Under the pieces are notes generated by a model that saw only the letters and a program-made list of their open reading frames with translations, ran no database searches and was not told the origin of the DNA. A DNA stretch of 64,000 bases from Hymenobacter lapidiphilus (lineage in GTDB: Bacteria; Bacteroidota; Bacteroidia; Cytophagales; Hymenobacteraceae), in NCBI RefSeq assembly GCF_013377885.1, contig NZ_JABKAU010000018.1:25883-89882 (forward strand), written 5' to 3'. The position numbers and the translations under genes were made by a program. Within the stretch, counting starts at the first letter, position 1. Each line of letters begins with the position of its first letter. Below, piece by piece: positions 35,641-43,925 of this stretch.

Positions 35641-35756
35641 GAAATAGTACTGGTCCTGCAAACTGCATAGTTTACGGCCAGAAGATGCAGTTCTACCTGT
35701 GAATTACCGACTGCTGAGTGCGTCGATTACAGGCAAAGACATTGGCTGGCAGGTCG

Positions 35757-36584
35757 TTAATTCTGCTCGAGAATCTGAAATAGCTCGTCGAGCTTAGGCG
35801 TCAGAATAATCTCCGTACGGCGGTTAAGCGCCTTGTTGGCAGGAGTGTCGTTGGCTGCAATAGGCACAAACTGCGCCCGGCCCGAAGGCGTTACCTGCGA
35901 ATCAGAAAGTCCCGATTCGGTGAGGATACGCGTGATTTCGGTTGCCCGTAACACGCTCAAATCCCAGTTGTCCTTTGCCCCGTTCACTACGCCGCGCACC
36001 GGTACATTGTCGGTGTGGCCTTCCACCAGCACGTTCACGTCCTGGTTGCCTTTCAGGGCGGCCGCCAGTTTCTTGAGGGCTTCCTGGCCTTTAGGGTCTA
36101 CTTTGGTTGAGCCCGACTTGAAGAGTAGCTGCTCGGAAAGCGACACGTAAACTTTGCCGTTTTTTACATTTACCTGCAAATCCTGGGCGTTGAAACCAAG
36201 TAGCGCGTCGCCTACTTTCTGGCGCAGCGCCTTCACAGCGGCTTCCTTCTGGTCGAGCACACGCTGCATTTCGGCAATGCGCTCTTCCTTGGTTCGCAAA
36301 TCGGTGGAAAGCTGCGAATTTTCCTGCTGGGCTCCGCTCAGGCTTTGGTTAAGCTGGTTTACCTGCTGATTTTTGGAAAGTAAATTACTACGTAACGATT
36401 CTTCATTGCGCGCCTTCTCATTTTCGAGGGCCGATTTCTCAACCTGTAACTGGTCGCGGGCCTGGGCTGCCTCCTGAAAAGAGCGTTGCGCAGCGTCAAA
36501 TTTTTTCTGCGACACGCAGCTGGCCGAGCCAACAAGCAGAGCAGCTCCGCAGAGCACTTTGGGGAAAACGGAAGAAAAGAACAT
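35757..36584 (-). CDS. OmpA family lipoprotein with coiled coil
   Basis: This is an outer-membrane lipoprotein of 275 residues that tethers the envelope to peptidoglycan. The lipobox is GSASC. A long Gln/Glu-rich coiled coil (about residues 28-110) precedes the OmpA domain. The peptidoglycan-binding motif is VEGHTDNVPV with NWDLSVLRATEITR, and NRRTEIILTPK follows. The ATG at 36584 was chosen to fit the signal; the frame continues to 36635. A TATTTTTG -7 box at 36633-36640 lies 48 bases before the start. Confidence 0.93.
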   Translation of the reverse strand: MFFSSVFPKVLCGAALLVGSASCVSQKKFDAAQRSFQEAAQARDQLQVEKSALENEKARNEESLRSNLLSKNQQVNQLNQSLSGAQQENSQLSTDLRTKEERIAEMQRVLDQKEAAVKALRQKVGDALLGFNAQDLQVNVKNGKVYVSLSEQLLFKSGSTKVDPKGQEALKKLAAALKGNQDVNVLVEGHTDNVPVRGVVNGAKDNWDLSVLRATEITRILTESGLSDSQVTPSGRAQFVPIAANDTPANKALNRRTEIILTPKLDELFQILEQN

Positions 36585-36632
36585 ATGAAAAGTAAAAATG
36601 AAAAAACAGAAAATGATTGTCCAGAAGCGCCG

Positions 36633-36640
36633 CAAAAATA
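36633..36640 (-). promoter_or_regulatory. -7 box for the OmpA-like gene
   Basis: On the minus strand the octamer reads TATTTTTG, one mismatch from a perfect TAnnTTTG, 48 bases upstream of the ATG at 36584. Confidence 0.5.
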
Positions 36641-36771
36641 ATTCTGAGCAGCTACACCGCTACAACGGCTCAACCGTGGGGCTGGTTGCCGGCTGGTGCG
36701 CCGCCGGTGTTTCGCCGAATGAGGCTTTATTGTACCTTCGAAGCTGAAACAGGTTTTAGGTAAGAGAACAA

Positions 36772-38487
36772 TTGCGGTTTCGTGAATATCTGATATTGTG
36801 GCTGGGGTTGCTGGCCGGGCTGCCAGCCGCCGCGCAGCACCTCGCACCCGTTGCGGCTCCTGCGGCTTCTGCGGCCCGCTACTGGGTTACGTTCCGCGAC
36901 AAAGCGGGCCAGACGCTGCAGCCCTCCGCCTATTTCGACCCGGCTGCCCAGGCCCGCCGCCGCCGCCAGCACCTGCCCGCCGCCGACAGCACCGATTTCC
37001 CGGTCCGCCCCGACTATCTGGCCCGGGTGCAGGCACTCACCGATTCCGTCACGCTTGTCAGCCGCTGGTTTAATGCCGTGGCCTGCCGGGCCACCGCTGC
37101 CCAGGCAGCCCGTATGCGGCTATTACCCGGCGTGCGCAGCGTTGAGACCTGGCCCGAGCGCCCCATGCTACCTGCCGGAGCCCACCAATTGCAACGCCCT
37201 GCTGTGCCGCCGGCTGGTTCGCCCGCGCCCCTCTCGCCCGCCGATTTGGTGCTGGCCCGCCGGCAAACGGCCGTGCTCGGGGCCACCGGGTTCCGGCAGG
37301 CGGGGCAGCAGGGGCAGGGGCTGCGTATTGCCGTGTTCGATGTGGGCTTCCGCGCCACCGACACGCATCCGGCCTTCGCGCACCTGTACCGCCGCCGGGC
37401 AATAGCAGCCACCTACGATTTCCTGCGCCGCACCCCCGATGTATACCGGGGCGGCAGCCACGGCACCGAGGTGCTTTCGTGCCTGGCCGGCCAGCTGCCC
37501 GACAGCACTTTCCTGGGGCTGGCGCCGGCCGCCGAATTCCTGCTGGCCCGCACCGAGCAGCAGGGGAGCGAGTTGTACGCCGAGGAAGAGGCCTGGCTGG
37601 CCGCCGCCGAATGGGCCGACCGGAACGGAGCCGATATCATCAACTCGTCGTTGGGCTACACCGACCGCCGCTACTTCCCGGAGCAGATGAATGGGCGTGC
37701 CAGTCTGGTGGCCCGCGCCGCTGCCATAGCCGTGCGCAAGGGTATTCTGGTAGTGAATGCGGCCGGCAATGCTGGTGATGACCCCAGGTGGCGCATCGTT
37801 GGCACGCCCGCCGATGCCGACTCGGTGCTAACCGTGGGCGGCCTCGCCCCCGATACGTTTCTGCACCTGTCTTTCAGTAGCTACGGGCCCGCGGCGGGCG
37901 GGCGGCTCAAACCTAATCTGTCGGCTTTTGGGGTGGCCATAACGGCCGTGCCGGGTGGCTTCGAACGGGTCGAAGGTACCTCGTTTGCCAGCCCGCTGGT
38001 GGCGGGCTTTGCGGCCTGTGCCTGGCAGCAGCAGCGCGATTTGCCGGTTATGGCGCTATTCGCCCGGCTGCAGCAGGCCGGGCACCTCTATCCGTATTTC
38101 GACTATGCCCACGGTTACGGCTTGCCCCGGGCAGCCGCCTTCAGCGCTGCCGGCCAGCCGGCGGCAGCGCCGGATTCTACCTTCGATTTTTTGGTCGCCG
38201 ACTCGGCCGTTAGTGTCATCATCCGGCCCGAAGCGGCCGTTGTGCCCGCTTATTCGCTGCCGCTGGAGGCCGTTGCCGAGTCTCTGGACGACTCGAACGC
38301 CGCTGCAGTCGGGCCGCTGGCCCCGCTGTACTGGCAGCTGCGCGATGCCAGCGGCTTTATTACGCGCTACGAGGTACTGGAGGTAAGCCAGCGGGCCATA
38401 CTGCGAGTGCCGCTGCGGCAGCTGCCAGCCGGCGGTACGCTGCGGGTGCATTACCGGGGGTACACGGCTAGCTTTAGCGCTTTATGA
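36772..38487 (+). CDS. S8 family serine peptidase (subtilase), exported
   Basis: This is a secreted subtilisin-like protease of 571 residues. The start is a TTG giving MRFREYLILWLGLLAGLP, a signal peptide with cleavage after AAAQ. An inhibitor-like propeptide (to about 130) precedes the triad: Asp190 in IAVFDVGF, His230 in GGSHGTEV and Ser404 in GTSFASPLVAG, with the oxyanion Asn in VNAAGNAG. The C-terminal 120 residues form a beta-rich domain. A TACCTTCG -7-like box is at 36733-36740. The stop overlaps the start of the next gene by 4 bases (ATGA). Confidence 0.93.
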   Translation: MRFREYLILWLGLLAGLPAAAQHLAPVAAPAASAARYWVTFRDKAGQTLQPSAYFDPAAQARRRRQHLPAADSTDFPVRPDYLARVQALTDSVTLVSRWFNAVACRATAAQAARMRLLPGVRSVETWPERPMLPAGAHQLQRPAVPPAGSPAPLSPADLVLARRQTAVLGATGFRQAGQQGQGLRIAVFDVGFRATDTHPAFAHLYRRRAIAATYDFLRRTPDVYRGGSHGTEVLSCLAGQLPDSTFLGLAPAAEFLLARTEQQGSELYAEEEAWLAAAEWADRNGADIINSSLGYTDRRYFPEQMNGRASLVARAAAIAVRKGILVVNAAGNAGDDPRWRIVGTPADADSVLTVGGLAPDTFLHLSFSSYGPAAGGRLKPNLSAFGVAITAVPGGFERVEGTSFASPLVAGFAACAWQQQRDLPVMALFARLQQAGHLYPYFDYAHGYGLPRAAAFSAAGQPAAAPDSTFDFLVADSAVSVIIRPEAAVVPAYSLPLEAVAESLDDSNAAAVGPLAPLYWQLRDASGFITRYEVLEVSQRAILRVPLRQLPAGGTLRVHYRGYTASFSAL

Positions 38488-39215
38488 GAAGGTACAATCC
38501 CATTTGGCTACCCTTGCTGGCCCTGCTGCTGCTGGCCGCTTGGCCCCGCCTGGCAGCGGCCCAGCGGGTGCTACTGCGCGCCGACCCCGCCACCGATACC
38601 ATTCCTGGGCGCTACGGCCCCAATCGGGCTTTCTACCAGCACCTGTACCTGGGCTACACCGCCGTGGTGGGCGCCGCCGATGGGCCCGGAGTCCCGCTAC
38701 GTTACCCTCAGTCGGGCGAGCTGTTTGCCGGGCTTCGTAACAAGTGGCGCATAACAGGGGCTACGGCGGCCGGGCTGGATGCCCGCTTTGCCTATCTGCG
38801 CTACCACTTGCGGCAAAACAGCGCCAAGCAGGTGCCCACCGCCCAGCCGCACTACCGCGAATCCCTGAGCCTTACGCAGCTGCAGCTGGAGCCCTTTGTC
38901 CGGCTGAGTTTCGGACGGCGTGGGAACGTGGTAGGGCACTACCTCGACGTAAGCGGCTGGGGCAGCTGGGCACTAAGCAGCAACCACAGCTACGAAGACC
39001 GGCCCGGCCAGGGGCAGGGTACTCGGACGCTGGTGCGCGAAGTACGCCCAGCCTACCTGAGCCGCTGGAACTGGGGCCTGGGCACGCGGTTGGGTGCGGG
39101 CCGCTATGCGCTGGTAGGCCGCTACCGCCTCGCCGATGCGTTTAACAGCTCGGCACCGGCTATTTACCCCGAGCTACCGCGCTGGCTGCTGGGCATAGAA
39201 GTAGGGGTGTTCTGA
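38484..39215 (+). CDS. Exported outer-membrane barrel-like protein coupled to the subtilase
   Basis: I do not recognise a named family. The 243-residue protein has a signal peptide (cleavage after AAAQ). The mature part is rich in aromatic residues with alternating strands ending in LGIEVGVF, as expected of a small beta-barrel outer-membrane protein. It starts inside the stop of the S8 peptidase gene (ATGA overlap), so the two are translationally coupled. A role in surface retention, maturation or partnership of the protease is inference. Confidence 0.7.
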   Translation: MRRYNPIWLPLLALLLLAAWPRLAAAQRVLLRADPATDTIPGRYGPNRAFYQHLYLGYTAVVGAADGPGVPLRYPQSGELFAGLRNKWRITGATAAGLDARFAYLRYHLRQNSAKQVPTAQPHYRESLSLTQLQLEPFVRLSFGRRGNVVGHYLDVSGWGSWALSSNHSYEDRPGQGQGTRTLVREVRPAYLSRWNWGLGTRLGAGRYALVGRYRLADAFNSSAPAIYPELPRWLLGIEVGVF

Positions 39216-39437
39216 GTTCCGACCAAAAAAAACTTCCCCAAACAGTCTGTCGGCGGGCAGATTTCGTAAATAAGTGAACTGTCGGCCACTCAGCTATGCA
39301 AGCGTAGGGGCAGGGCATTAATAGTCAATTGATTTAGGGATATTAATAATTGGCCGAATGCGGGGAAATCCCGAACTTTCGGGGCTGGAGCCTTTCAAAA
39401 GGCTGTCTGGCTGAATTGTTGCTGCGTCTGTTTACTC

Positions 39438-40040
39438 ATGAAAAAACTATTAATCCCCGTTGCCGGAGCCTTTTGCCTGCTTCAGCTGTCGTCTTGCCTG
39501 AATACGGAGCGCGAAGTGGCCACCTCCCGCAACACCGACCGTCAATTTACGCCTGGCTTAGAGGCCAACCGCGGCCGGGTGAGCGAACGGACCGTGTTGC
39601 GCACAGTAACCGCCAGCCATAACTTCTCCTCAACCAAGGACAAAGATTCCTTTGTGTTGCAGCTGCGCGGGCCCAAAATTGCCTCGTCGCGGGCTTACTT
39701 TATTATCCTCAACAGCACCGGCGATACGCTGCGCCAGGAGGTGATGCCCGCCACCGCCCTCATCCGCGACCAGGACATGACCGACCCGCAGACGGCCACT
39801 GTGCGCGACAAGGAAATTGCTATTCTGCAGGGCATGAACGGCTTTTTCCGCGACGACCGGTTTGTGCAGCCGGCTGTACCAAAGGCAGCTGTTCAGCCCG
39901 AAAACGTGGATGCTCAGTCGTGGTCGTCGGTGAAAGCCGATAGCCGGGCCATTGGCTTCGACTACCCCTCGGCCGATGGCCGGGAGCGGCGCCTGGCCTT
40001 CTCCAAGGCCCTGAAGCGTGCGGTAGTCATTGCCGAATAA
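39438..40040 (+). CDS. Hypothetical lipoprotein
   Basis: The 200-residue product has a lipoprotein signal (MKKLLIPVAGAFCLLQLSSC). The mature part carries DKDSFVLQLRGPKI and TGDTLRQEVMPA, but I recognise no family. It is complete and monocistronic. The 220-base region upstream contains an AT-rich tract with no clear promoter. The stop is followed by repeats. Confidence 0.7.
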   Translation: MKKLLIPVAGAFCLLQLSSCLNTEREVATSRNTDRQFTPGLEANRGRVSERTVLRTVTASHNFSSTKDKDSFVLQLRGPKIASSRAYFIILNSTGDTLRQEVMPATALIRDQDMTDPQTATVRDKEIAILQGMNGFFRDDRFVQPAVPKAAVQPENVDAQSWSSVKADSRAIGFDYPSADGRERRLAFSKALKRAVVIAE

Positions 40041-40102
40041 GGTTGAGTCAGGAGCTTCTGGCAGACAGCCAGCAGTTCCTGTTCGGACGGGTAAGTGACT
40101 AC

Positions 40103-40254
40103 GAAGCTGTTTAGAAAGTCAAAAGAACGTCATGCTGAGCGCAGCCGAAGCATCTCTACCGTTTCGTTACAGTCATTCAACGAAGCGGTAGAGATGCTTC
40201 GGCTGAGCTCAGCATGACGTTGTAATTGATTCCGGGTACTTACTAAACAGCTTC
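40103..40254. repeat. Composite family A element with outer inverted repeats
   Basis: The core 40123-40221 has the GTCATGCTGAGCG and GCATCTCTACCG inverted arms. Around it GAAGCTGTTTAG (40103-40114) and CTAAACAGCTTC (40243-40254) form a perfect 12-base outer inverted repeat. This gives the element a transposon-like nested structure, but no transposase is present. Confidence 0.75.
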
Positions 40255-40296
40255 TACATAAAAAGCAAGCTACTTGCACTGCCGCACGAGTGTCCG

Positions 40297-40367
40297 GTCC
40301 TCCTTCATACAAGCCAAAGCGCCGCCGGAGATACTCCGGCGGCGCTTTGGCTTGTATGAAGGAGGAC
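40297..40367. repeat. Perfect 34-bp palindromic hairpin
   Basis: The arms 40297-40330 and 40334-40367 are perfect complements with a 3-base loop (ATA). It lies between convergent genes and may terminate both, but it has no T-run and is far longer than a typical terminator. Confidence 0.85.
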
Positions 40368-40447
40368 GATTCTTGGAGCAGCAACTACTTGCCAAACAGT
40401 TTCAGCAGAGAATACGTCAGGCTACCAATTCACCACTCATTACTTCC

Positions 40448-41746
40448 TTATGGCATCGTGAAGGCCAAGTCGAAGCTGACTAGGTTGGCGTTGAAGTTGT
40501 TGTTGCGCTGGTAATAGGCGTAGCGTACATCGAGCGACTTGAATTTGGCCACTTTACGGCCGCCCTGGCCGTTGCCGAAGGGGGTTTTGAAGCGACTGAT
40601 GCCGTACACCGGCGAATAGCGCAGCCCCAGTCCGAACTTGTTGGCCGAGAAATCCGACAGGTCGTAGTCGGAGGTGTAGAACTCGCTGGTGCTGGAATGT
40701 TGGGCGTAGGGGGCGAAGTACCTGGCCGCCGTTTGGGTGTGGTAGCGGTAGAAGGGGTAGAGCACAAAGAAAGGCGTTACTTTCAGCGGCGTTTCCAGCT
40801 CAAAGGTGTGGGCCGTGATGCCGAAATTGTCGTTGTAGAAGCGGTAGAAACCCCGCAGCTGCACAAAGTCGGAAGCGAAGTAGCTCGCGCGTAGTGCTAC
40901 CGGGTACTTAAAGCGGCGCTGCGGCAGCTGCTCTACCTTGGGAGCCACGTTGCCCGGCTCGCGGAAATACACCCGGTGGAAGGACGTACTCAGCAGCCCG
41001 CGCTGGTATACCAGCTCGGTGCTGACGGCAACCTGTAACCGCTGGTTGATTACCTGCGAATACACCAGCGACAAATTGTAGCTCTGGCGCTTATCGGTGG
41101 GTACGAGCTGCTGGCCGGTGCGCAGCTCCGTGGGGTAAATAAGGGTAGCCTTATCGAGGTACACCTGTCCGGCGACGCTGAACTCGCGGTTGCCGTCGCG
41201 GGAGCTCTTGGCCCACGAGCCCGCCACGTTCACCGAGAAGTAGTCGTATTCAGTCGATACACCGGCCCCCAACCCAATGATGCGCCGCTTGGCCTTGTTC
41301 TCGCGCGAGTAGCCGAAATCGGCGTGCAGGCGCGTGTCGCGGGCCGAAGGGGTGGAGAGGAAAAGGCCCTCCACGCCATCAATACGGTCGGTGGAGGCGG
41401 AGGCGTAAAAGTCGGCCCCGATGTTGGCCGTGAGCCGGCTGACCGTATCGAGCGGGATACTGAGAATGATGGTGGGGGTAACGTCGGTGAGGTACTCGGT
41501 GCCGCGCCCGCCCTGCACGGCCCCATGCGTGCCGTCCTGCTGGTAGTAGCTCCCCAGAATATTGATTTCGGTTTCGCCTACCGAAGTGCTGGGCGCAGTG
41601 GTCTGGAGGCGAAGTGGCACCCCGGAGCCGTCTATGCGGTTAGGTGTGGTGCCCCCCTGTGCCCAGGCCAGCGTAGGTAACAGTACCCCGCAGGCCGCTA
41701 TGCTCAACCGCCGAAAAAAAACCATCCTAGTCCAAATCAAACGCAT
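40448..41746 (-). CDS. DUF3570 outer-membrane protein of an ApbE-linked operon
   Basis: This is a predicted outer-membrane beta-barrel of about 432 residues, last in the thioredoxin-ApbE-DUF4266-DUF3570 operon. A signal peptide (VFFRRLSIAACGVLLPTLAWAQ) is followed by a chain rich in alternating aromatic strands ending SFDLAFTMP. A stretch near residue 112 reads DFYASASTDRID and resembles, but does not match, the ApbE flavinylation consensus. The start could be 41746 (MRLIWTRM) or 41725 (MVFFRRL). The family call is from recall of DUF3570 features and of its usual neighbours. The function is not established. Confidence 0.8.
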   Translation of the reverse strand: MRLIWTRMVFFRRLSIAACGVLLPTLAWAQGGTTPNRIDGSGVPLRLQTTAPSTSVGETEINILGSYYQQDGTHGAVQGGRGTEYLTDVTPTIILSIPLDTVSRLTANIGADFYASASTDRIDGVEGLFLSTPSARDTRLHADFGYSRENKAKRRIIGLGAGVSTEYDYFSVNVAGSWAKSSRDGNREFSVAGQVYLDKATLIYPTELRTGQQLVPTDKRQSYNLSLVYSQVINQRLQVAVSTELVYQRGLLSTSFHRVYFREPGNVAPKVEQLPQRRFKYPVALRASYFASDFVQLRGFYRFYNDNFGITAHTFELETPLKVTPFFVLYPFYRYHTQTAARYFAPYAQHSSTSEFYTSDYDLSDFSANKFGLGLRYSPVYGISRFKTPFGNGQGGRKVAKFKSLDVRYAYYQRNNNFNANLVSFDLAFTMP

Positions 41747-41804
41747 ACAATAAGCGAAAAGCACGCTTCCAAAAAACCAGGCCCGGTATAATAAGTCAAC
41801 CGCT

Positions 41805-42053
41805 TTAATTACAGCCGCAACCGCCGCCAACTTTGCCGCCATTGGCTCCGCCAGCACCTTCGCGGTACGACTCGAAGTTGGTTTCATACACTTCTATCCG
41901 CTTGTTGGACAGCTTCATATCCTCGTCGTTGAGGTATACCTTCTGGTAGGCAGCCACCGACACGCAGCCCCCCAGGCTGCCCGCCGCCAGCAGCAGACAG
42001 GCCAGCCCAAGAGCCGGGCGGCGCAGGCAAATAAAAGCGGGAATATCCGGCAT
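41805..42053 (-). CDS. DUF4266 small lipoprotein with Gly/Cys C-terminal tail
   Basis: This 82-residue lipoprotein has a signal peptide ending LGGC (residue 30). The mature part has AYQKVYLNDEDMKLSN, then NFESYREGAGGANGGKVGGG and a final CGCN. The terminal Cys pair is suited to metal binding or thiol exchange. It lies 59 bases downstream of ApbE and 58 bases upstream of the DUF3570 gene on the same strand. It matches the DUF4266 family as I recall it. Too short for a confident function. Confidence 0.8.
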   Translation of the reverse strand: MPDIPAFICLRRPALGLACLLLAAGSLGGCVSVAAYQKVYLNDEDMKLSNKRIEVYETNFESYREGAGGANGGKVGGGCGCN

Positions 42054-42112
42054 GAGCAGGGGACAGAAAGCGTGAGGGCGGAGCGCCAGAAAATGTACGA
42101 TAAATTACCCGG

Positions 42113-43156
42113 TTACGGTCGGCGGGTTGCCGGTACCGGGGCGCTGTTGCGGTAGTAGTTGATCTGCATGTTTTTAGAAACCAGCGTGCGGTTGTCGTCG
42201 GTAATCAGGGTGCAGTCGACGCCCTTGAGCTGGTTGATGAAGGCCAGCCCCTCCACGGCGCCCTTCACGAATACCACTTCATCGAGGCAGTCGGCCAGCT
42301 CTACATCGGAACAGATGATGGTGACGGAGCGCAGGCCGGTGGCGGGCAGGCCGGTGGCGGGGTTGATGATGTGGCCGTACACCTTGCCGCCCGATGTGAA
42401 ATACTGCTCGTAGTTGCCGGCCGTTACCACGGCCACATCGGTTACCTGCACCCAGCTCGAAATGCTGCCGGGGTGGTCGGGGTTGCCGATGGCCACGCGC
42501 CAGAGCGAGCCGTCGGCCTGCCGGCCCCAGCACAGAATGTCGCCCGAGCCGTTGAGCAGGCCACCTTTTATGCCCAGCTTATCGAGTACCTGCCGGGCCC
42601 GCCGGATGCCGTAGCCCTGCAGCACCCCGGCCAGATTGATGCGCATGCCCTTCTCCTGGAGCATAACGGTGTGCCGGGTGGGGTCGAGCAGTACGTGGCG
42701 GTAGTTGATGCGGGCCACGGCGGCTCGGCGCACGGCCTCGGGCGGCAGCGGGTGGTCCTGCCGGTCAAAGCGGTAGATTTTGTCGGCCGAGGCGAAGGTG
42801 ATGTCGAAGGCGCCACCGCTCAAAGCCGAAATCCGCAGGGTACGCTCAATCAGCTCGTACACTTCCTGGTCGACGACCACCGGGCGCAGGCCGGCGGCCC
42901 GGTTGATTTGCGTGATTTGGGAAGTAGAATCCCAGAACGACATGAGCCGGTCGATGCGGCGGGTTTCGGCAATGGCGGCGTTGAGCGACGTCCAGCCCAG
43001 CGTGTCGTTGTCGGCCACTACTGTGTAGGTGAAGTGCGAGCCCATGAGTTGGGCCTGCTTGCTGAAGTTGCGCAGCTGAGCGGCCGCGCTCATGGGTTTC
43101 CAAGGCAGCAAAAGCACCAGCAGCCAGAAAAAACGCAGCAAGGAGGCGGCAGGCAT
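42113..43156 (-). CDS. apbE: Exported ApbE-like FAD:protein FMN transferase
   Basis: ApbE transfers FMN from FAD to a Ser or Thr of an extracytoplasmic target protein. This 347-residue copy has an N-terminal signal or anchor (LLRFFWLLVLLLPW). Family marks are LMSFWDSTSQITQIN, SGGAFDITF, a GYGIRRA segment, GSGDIL and HIINPATGLPA. Several positions deviate from the canonical motifs: GVLQGYGI where GIAKGYAV is usual, and HIINPATG where HIIDPRTG is usual. Second in the operon, 80 bases downstream of the thioredoxin gene. No standard flavin acceptor such as NqrC or RnfG is nearby, so the target is likely in this operon. Confidence 0.88.
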   Translation of the reverse strand: MPAASLLRFFWLLVLLLPWKPMSAAAQLRNFSKQAQLMGSHFTYTVVADNDTLGWTSLNAAIAETRRIDRLMSFWDSTSQITQINRAAGLRPVVVDQEVYELIERTLRISALSGGAFDITFASADKIYRFDRQDHPLPPEAVRRAAVARINYRHVLLDPTRHTVMLQEKGMRINLAGVLQGYGIRRARQVLDKLGIKGGLLNGSGDILCWGRQADGSLWRVAIGNPDHPGSISSWVQVTDVAVVTAGNYEQYFTSGGKVYGHIINPATGLPATGLRSVTIICSDVELADCLDEVVFVKGAVEGLAFINQLKGVDCTLITDDNRTLVSKNMQINYYRNSAPVPATRRP

Positions 43157-43236
43157 AGCAAATTGGATAATCGGAGCCGAAAAGAAACTGATTGGTGCTG
43201 CTATTCAGGCGGCACCAACCAAGGCGAAAGGGTGCT

Positions 43237-43722
43237 CTATTTGCGGGCCAGCAGGGCGGTGAGGTGCGCTTCGTAGGCAGCCTCACCGCCGGGCCGGTAG
43301 CCGGTTTTGGCCAACACCTTACCCTCGGGCGAAAGCAAGATTACCAGCGGAAAGGAGCCCTCCTGGTTGAGCTTGGAGGCGGCCAGCTCGTTTTGTTTTT
43401 GCTGCTCAGCCGACAGCTTGTTCTTCTTGCTGCGCGGGAAATCGAAGTGCGCCAGCACAAACCTGTCGCGGGCGAACTGCTCGAAGGCCGGCGTATCGAA
43501 CACTTCCTGCTTCAGCATAATGCAGGGCTTGCACCAGTCGGAACCCGAAAAAACGGCCAGCACGGGCCGGTTGGTGGCCTTGGCCTGCTGCATAGCCACT
43601 TCCAGGCTACTAACCCAGGGCGCGGCGGGCACGGCAGCCGCAGAAGTCGTCTGGGCGAAACCAGCTGATGCCAAGCCTAATTCAGCTGCCAGCAAAGCAG
43701 TTGCGAAAAGTAAAACGCGCAT
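43237..43722 (-). CDS. Exported thioredoxin-fold protein
   Basis: This is a 161-residue periplasmic thioredoxin-family protein. The signal peptide (MRVLLFATALLAAELGLASAGFAQ) is followed by a thioredoxin fold with the redox motif SDWCKPC and the cis-proline segment FPLVILL. The ATG at 43722 was chosen because it begins the signal peptide; the frame extends to 43845 into a hairpin. It is the first gene of the four-gene operon with ApbE, DUF4266 and DUF3570, and probably reduces or oxidises cysteines on a partner such as the DUF4266 tail. That last point is inference. Confidence 0.88.
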   Translation of the reverse strand: MRVLLFATALLAAELGLASAGFAQTTSAAAVPAAPWVSSLEVAMQQAKATNRPVLAVFSGSDWCKPCIMLKQEVFDTPAFEQFARDRFVLAHFDFPRSKKNKLSAEQQKQNELAASKLNQEGSFPLVILLSPEGKVLAKTGYRPGGEAAYEAHLTALLARK

Positions 43723-43793
43723 ATGTAGGTAGTAGAAAGAGGTAAGATACAGCGGCCGTAGCCACATACGAAGCAACTGCTGCTCCGGAGTAA

Positions 43794-43841
43794 AGCAAGA
43801 ACGCGGAACAGCTTCTGAAAAAGCCACTCCGCGTTCTTGCT
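43794..43841 (-). terminator. Hairpin between the M23 gene and the thioredoxin operon
   Basis: The 14-bp arms AGCAAGAACGCGGA (43794-43807) and TCCGCGTTCTTGCT (43828-43841) are perfect complements with a 20-base loop. It lies downstream of the M23 peptidase (minus strand). Confidence 0.7.
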
Positions 43842-43925
43842 CCAATCACCGGTTCAAACGTACGGGCGACTATATGAAGCCCGAATGAAGAGCCGGAAAA
43901 AACAGGCGCGCATTATCCCGGTCGC

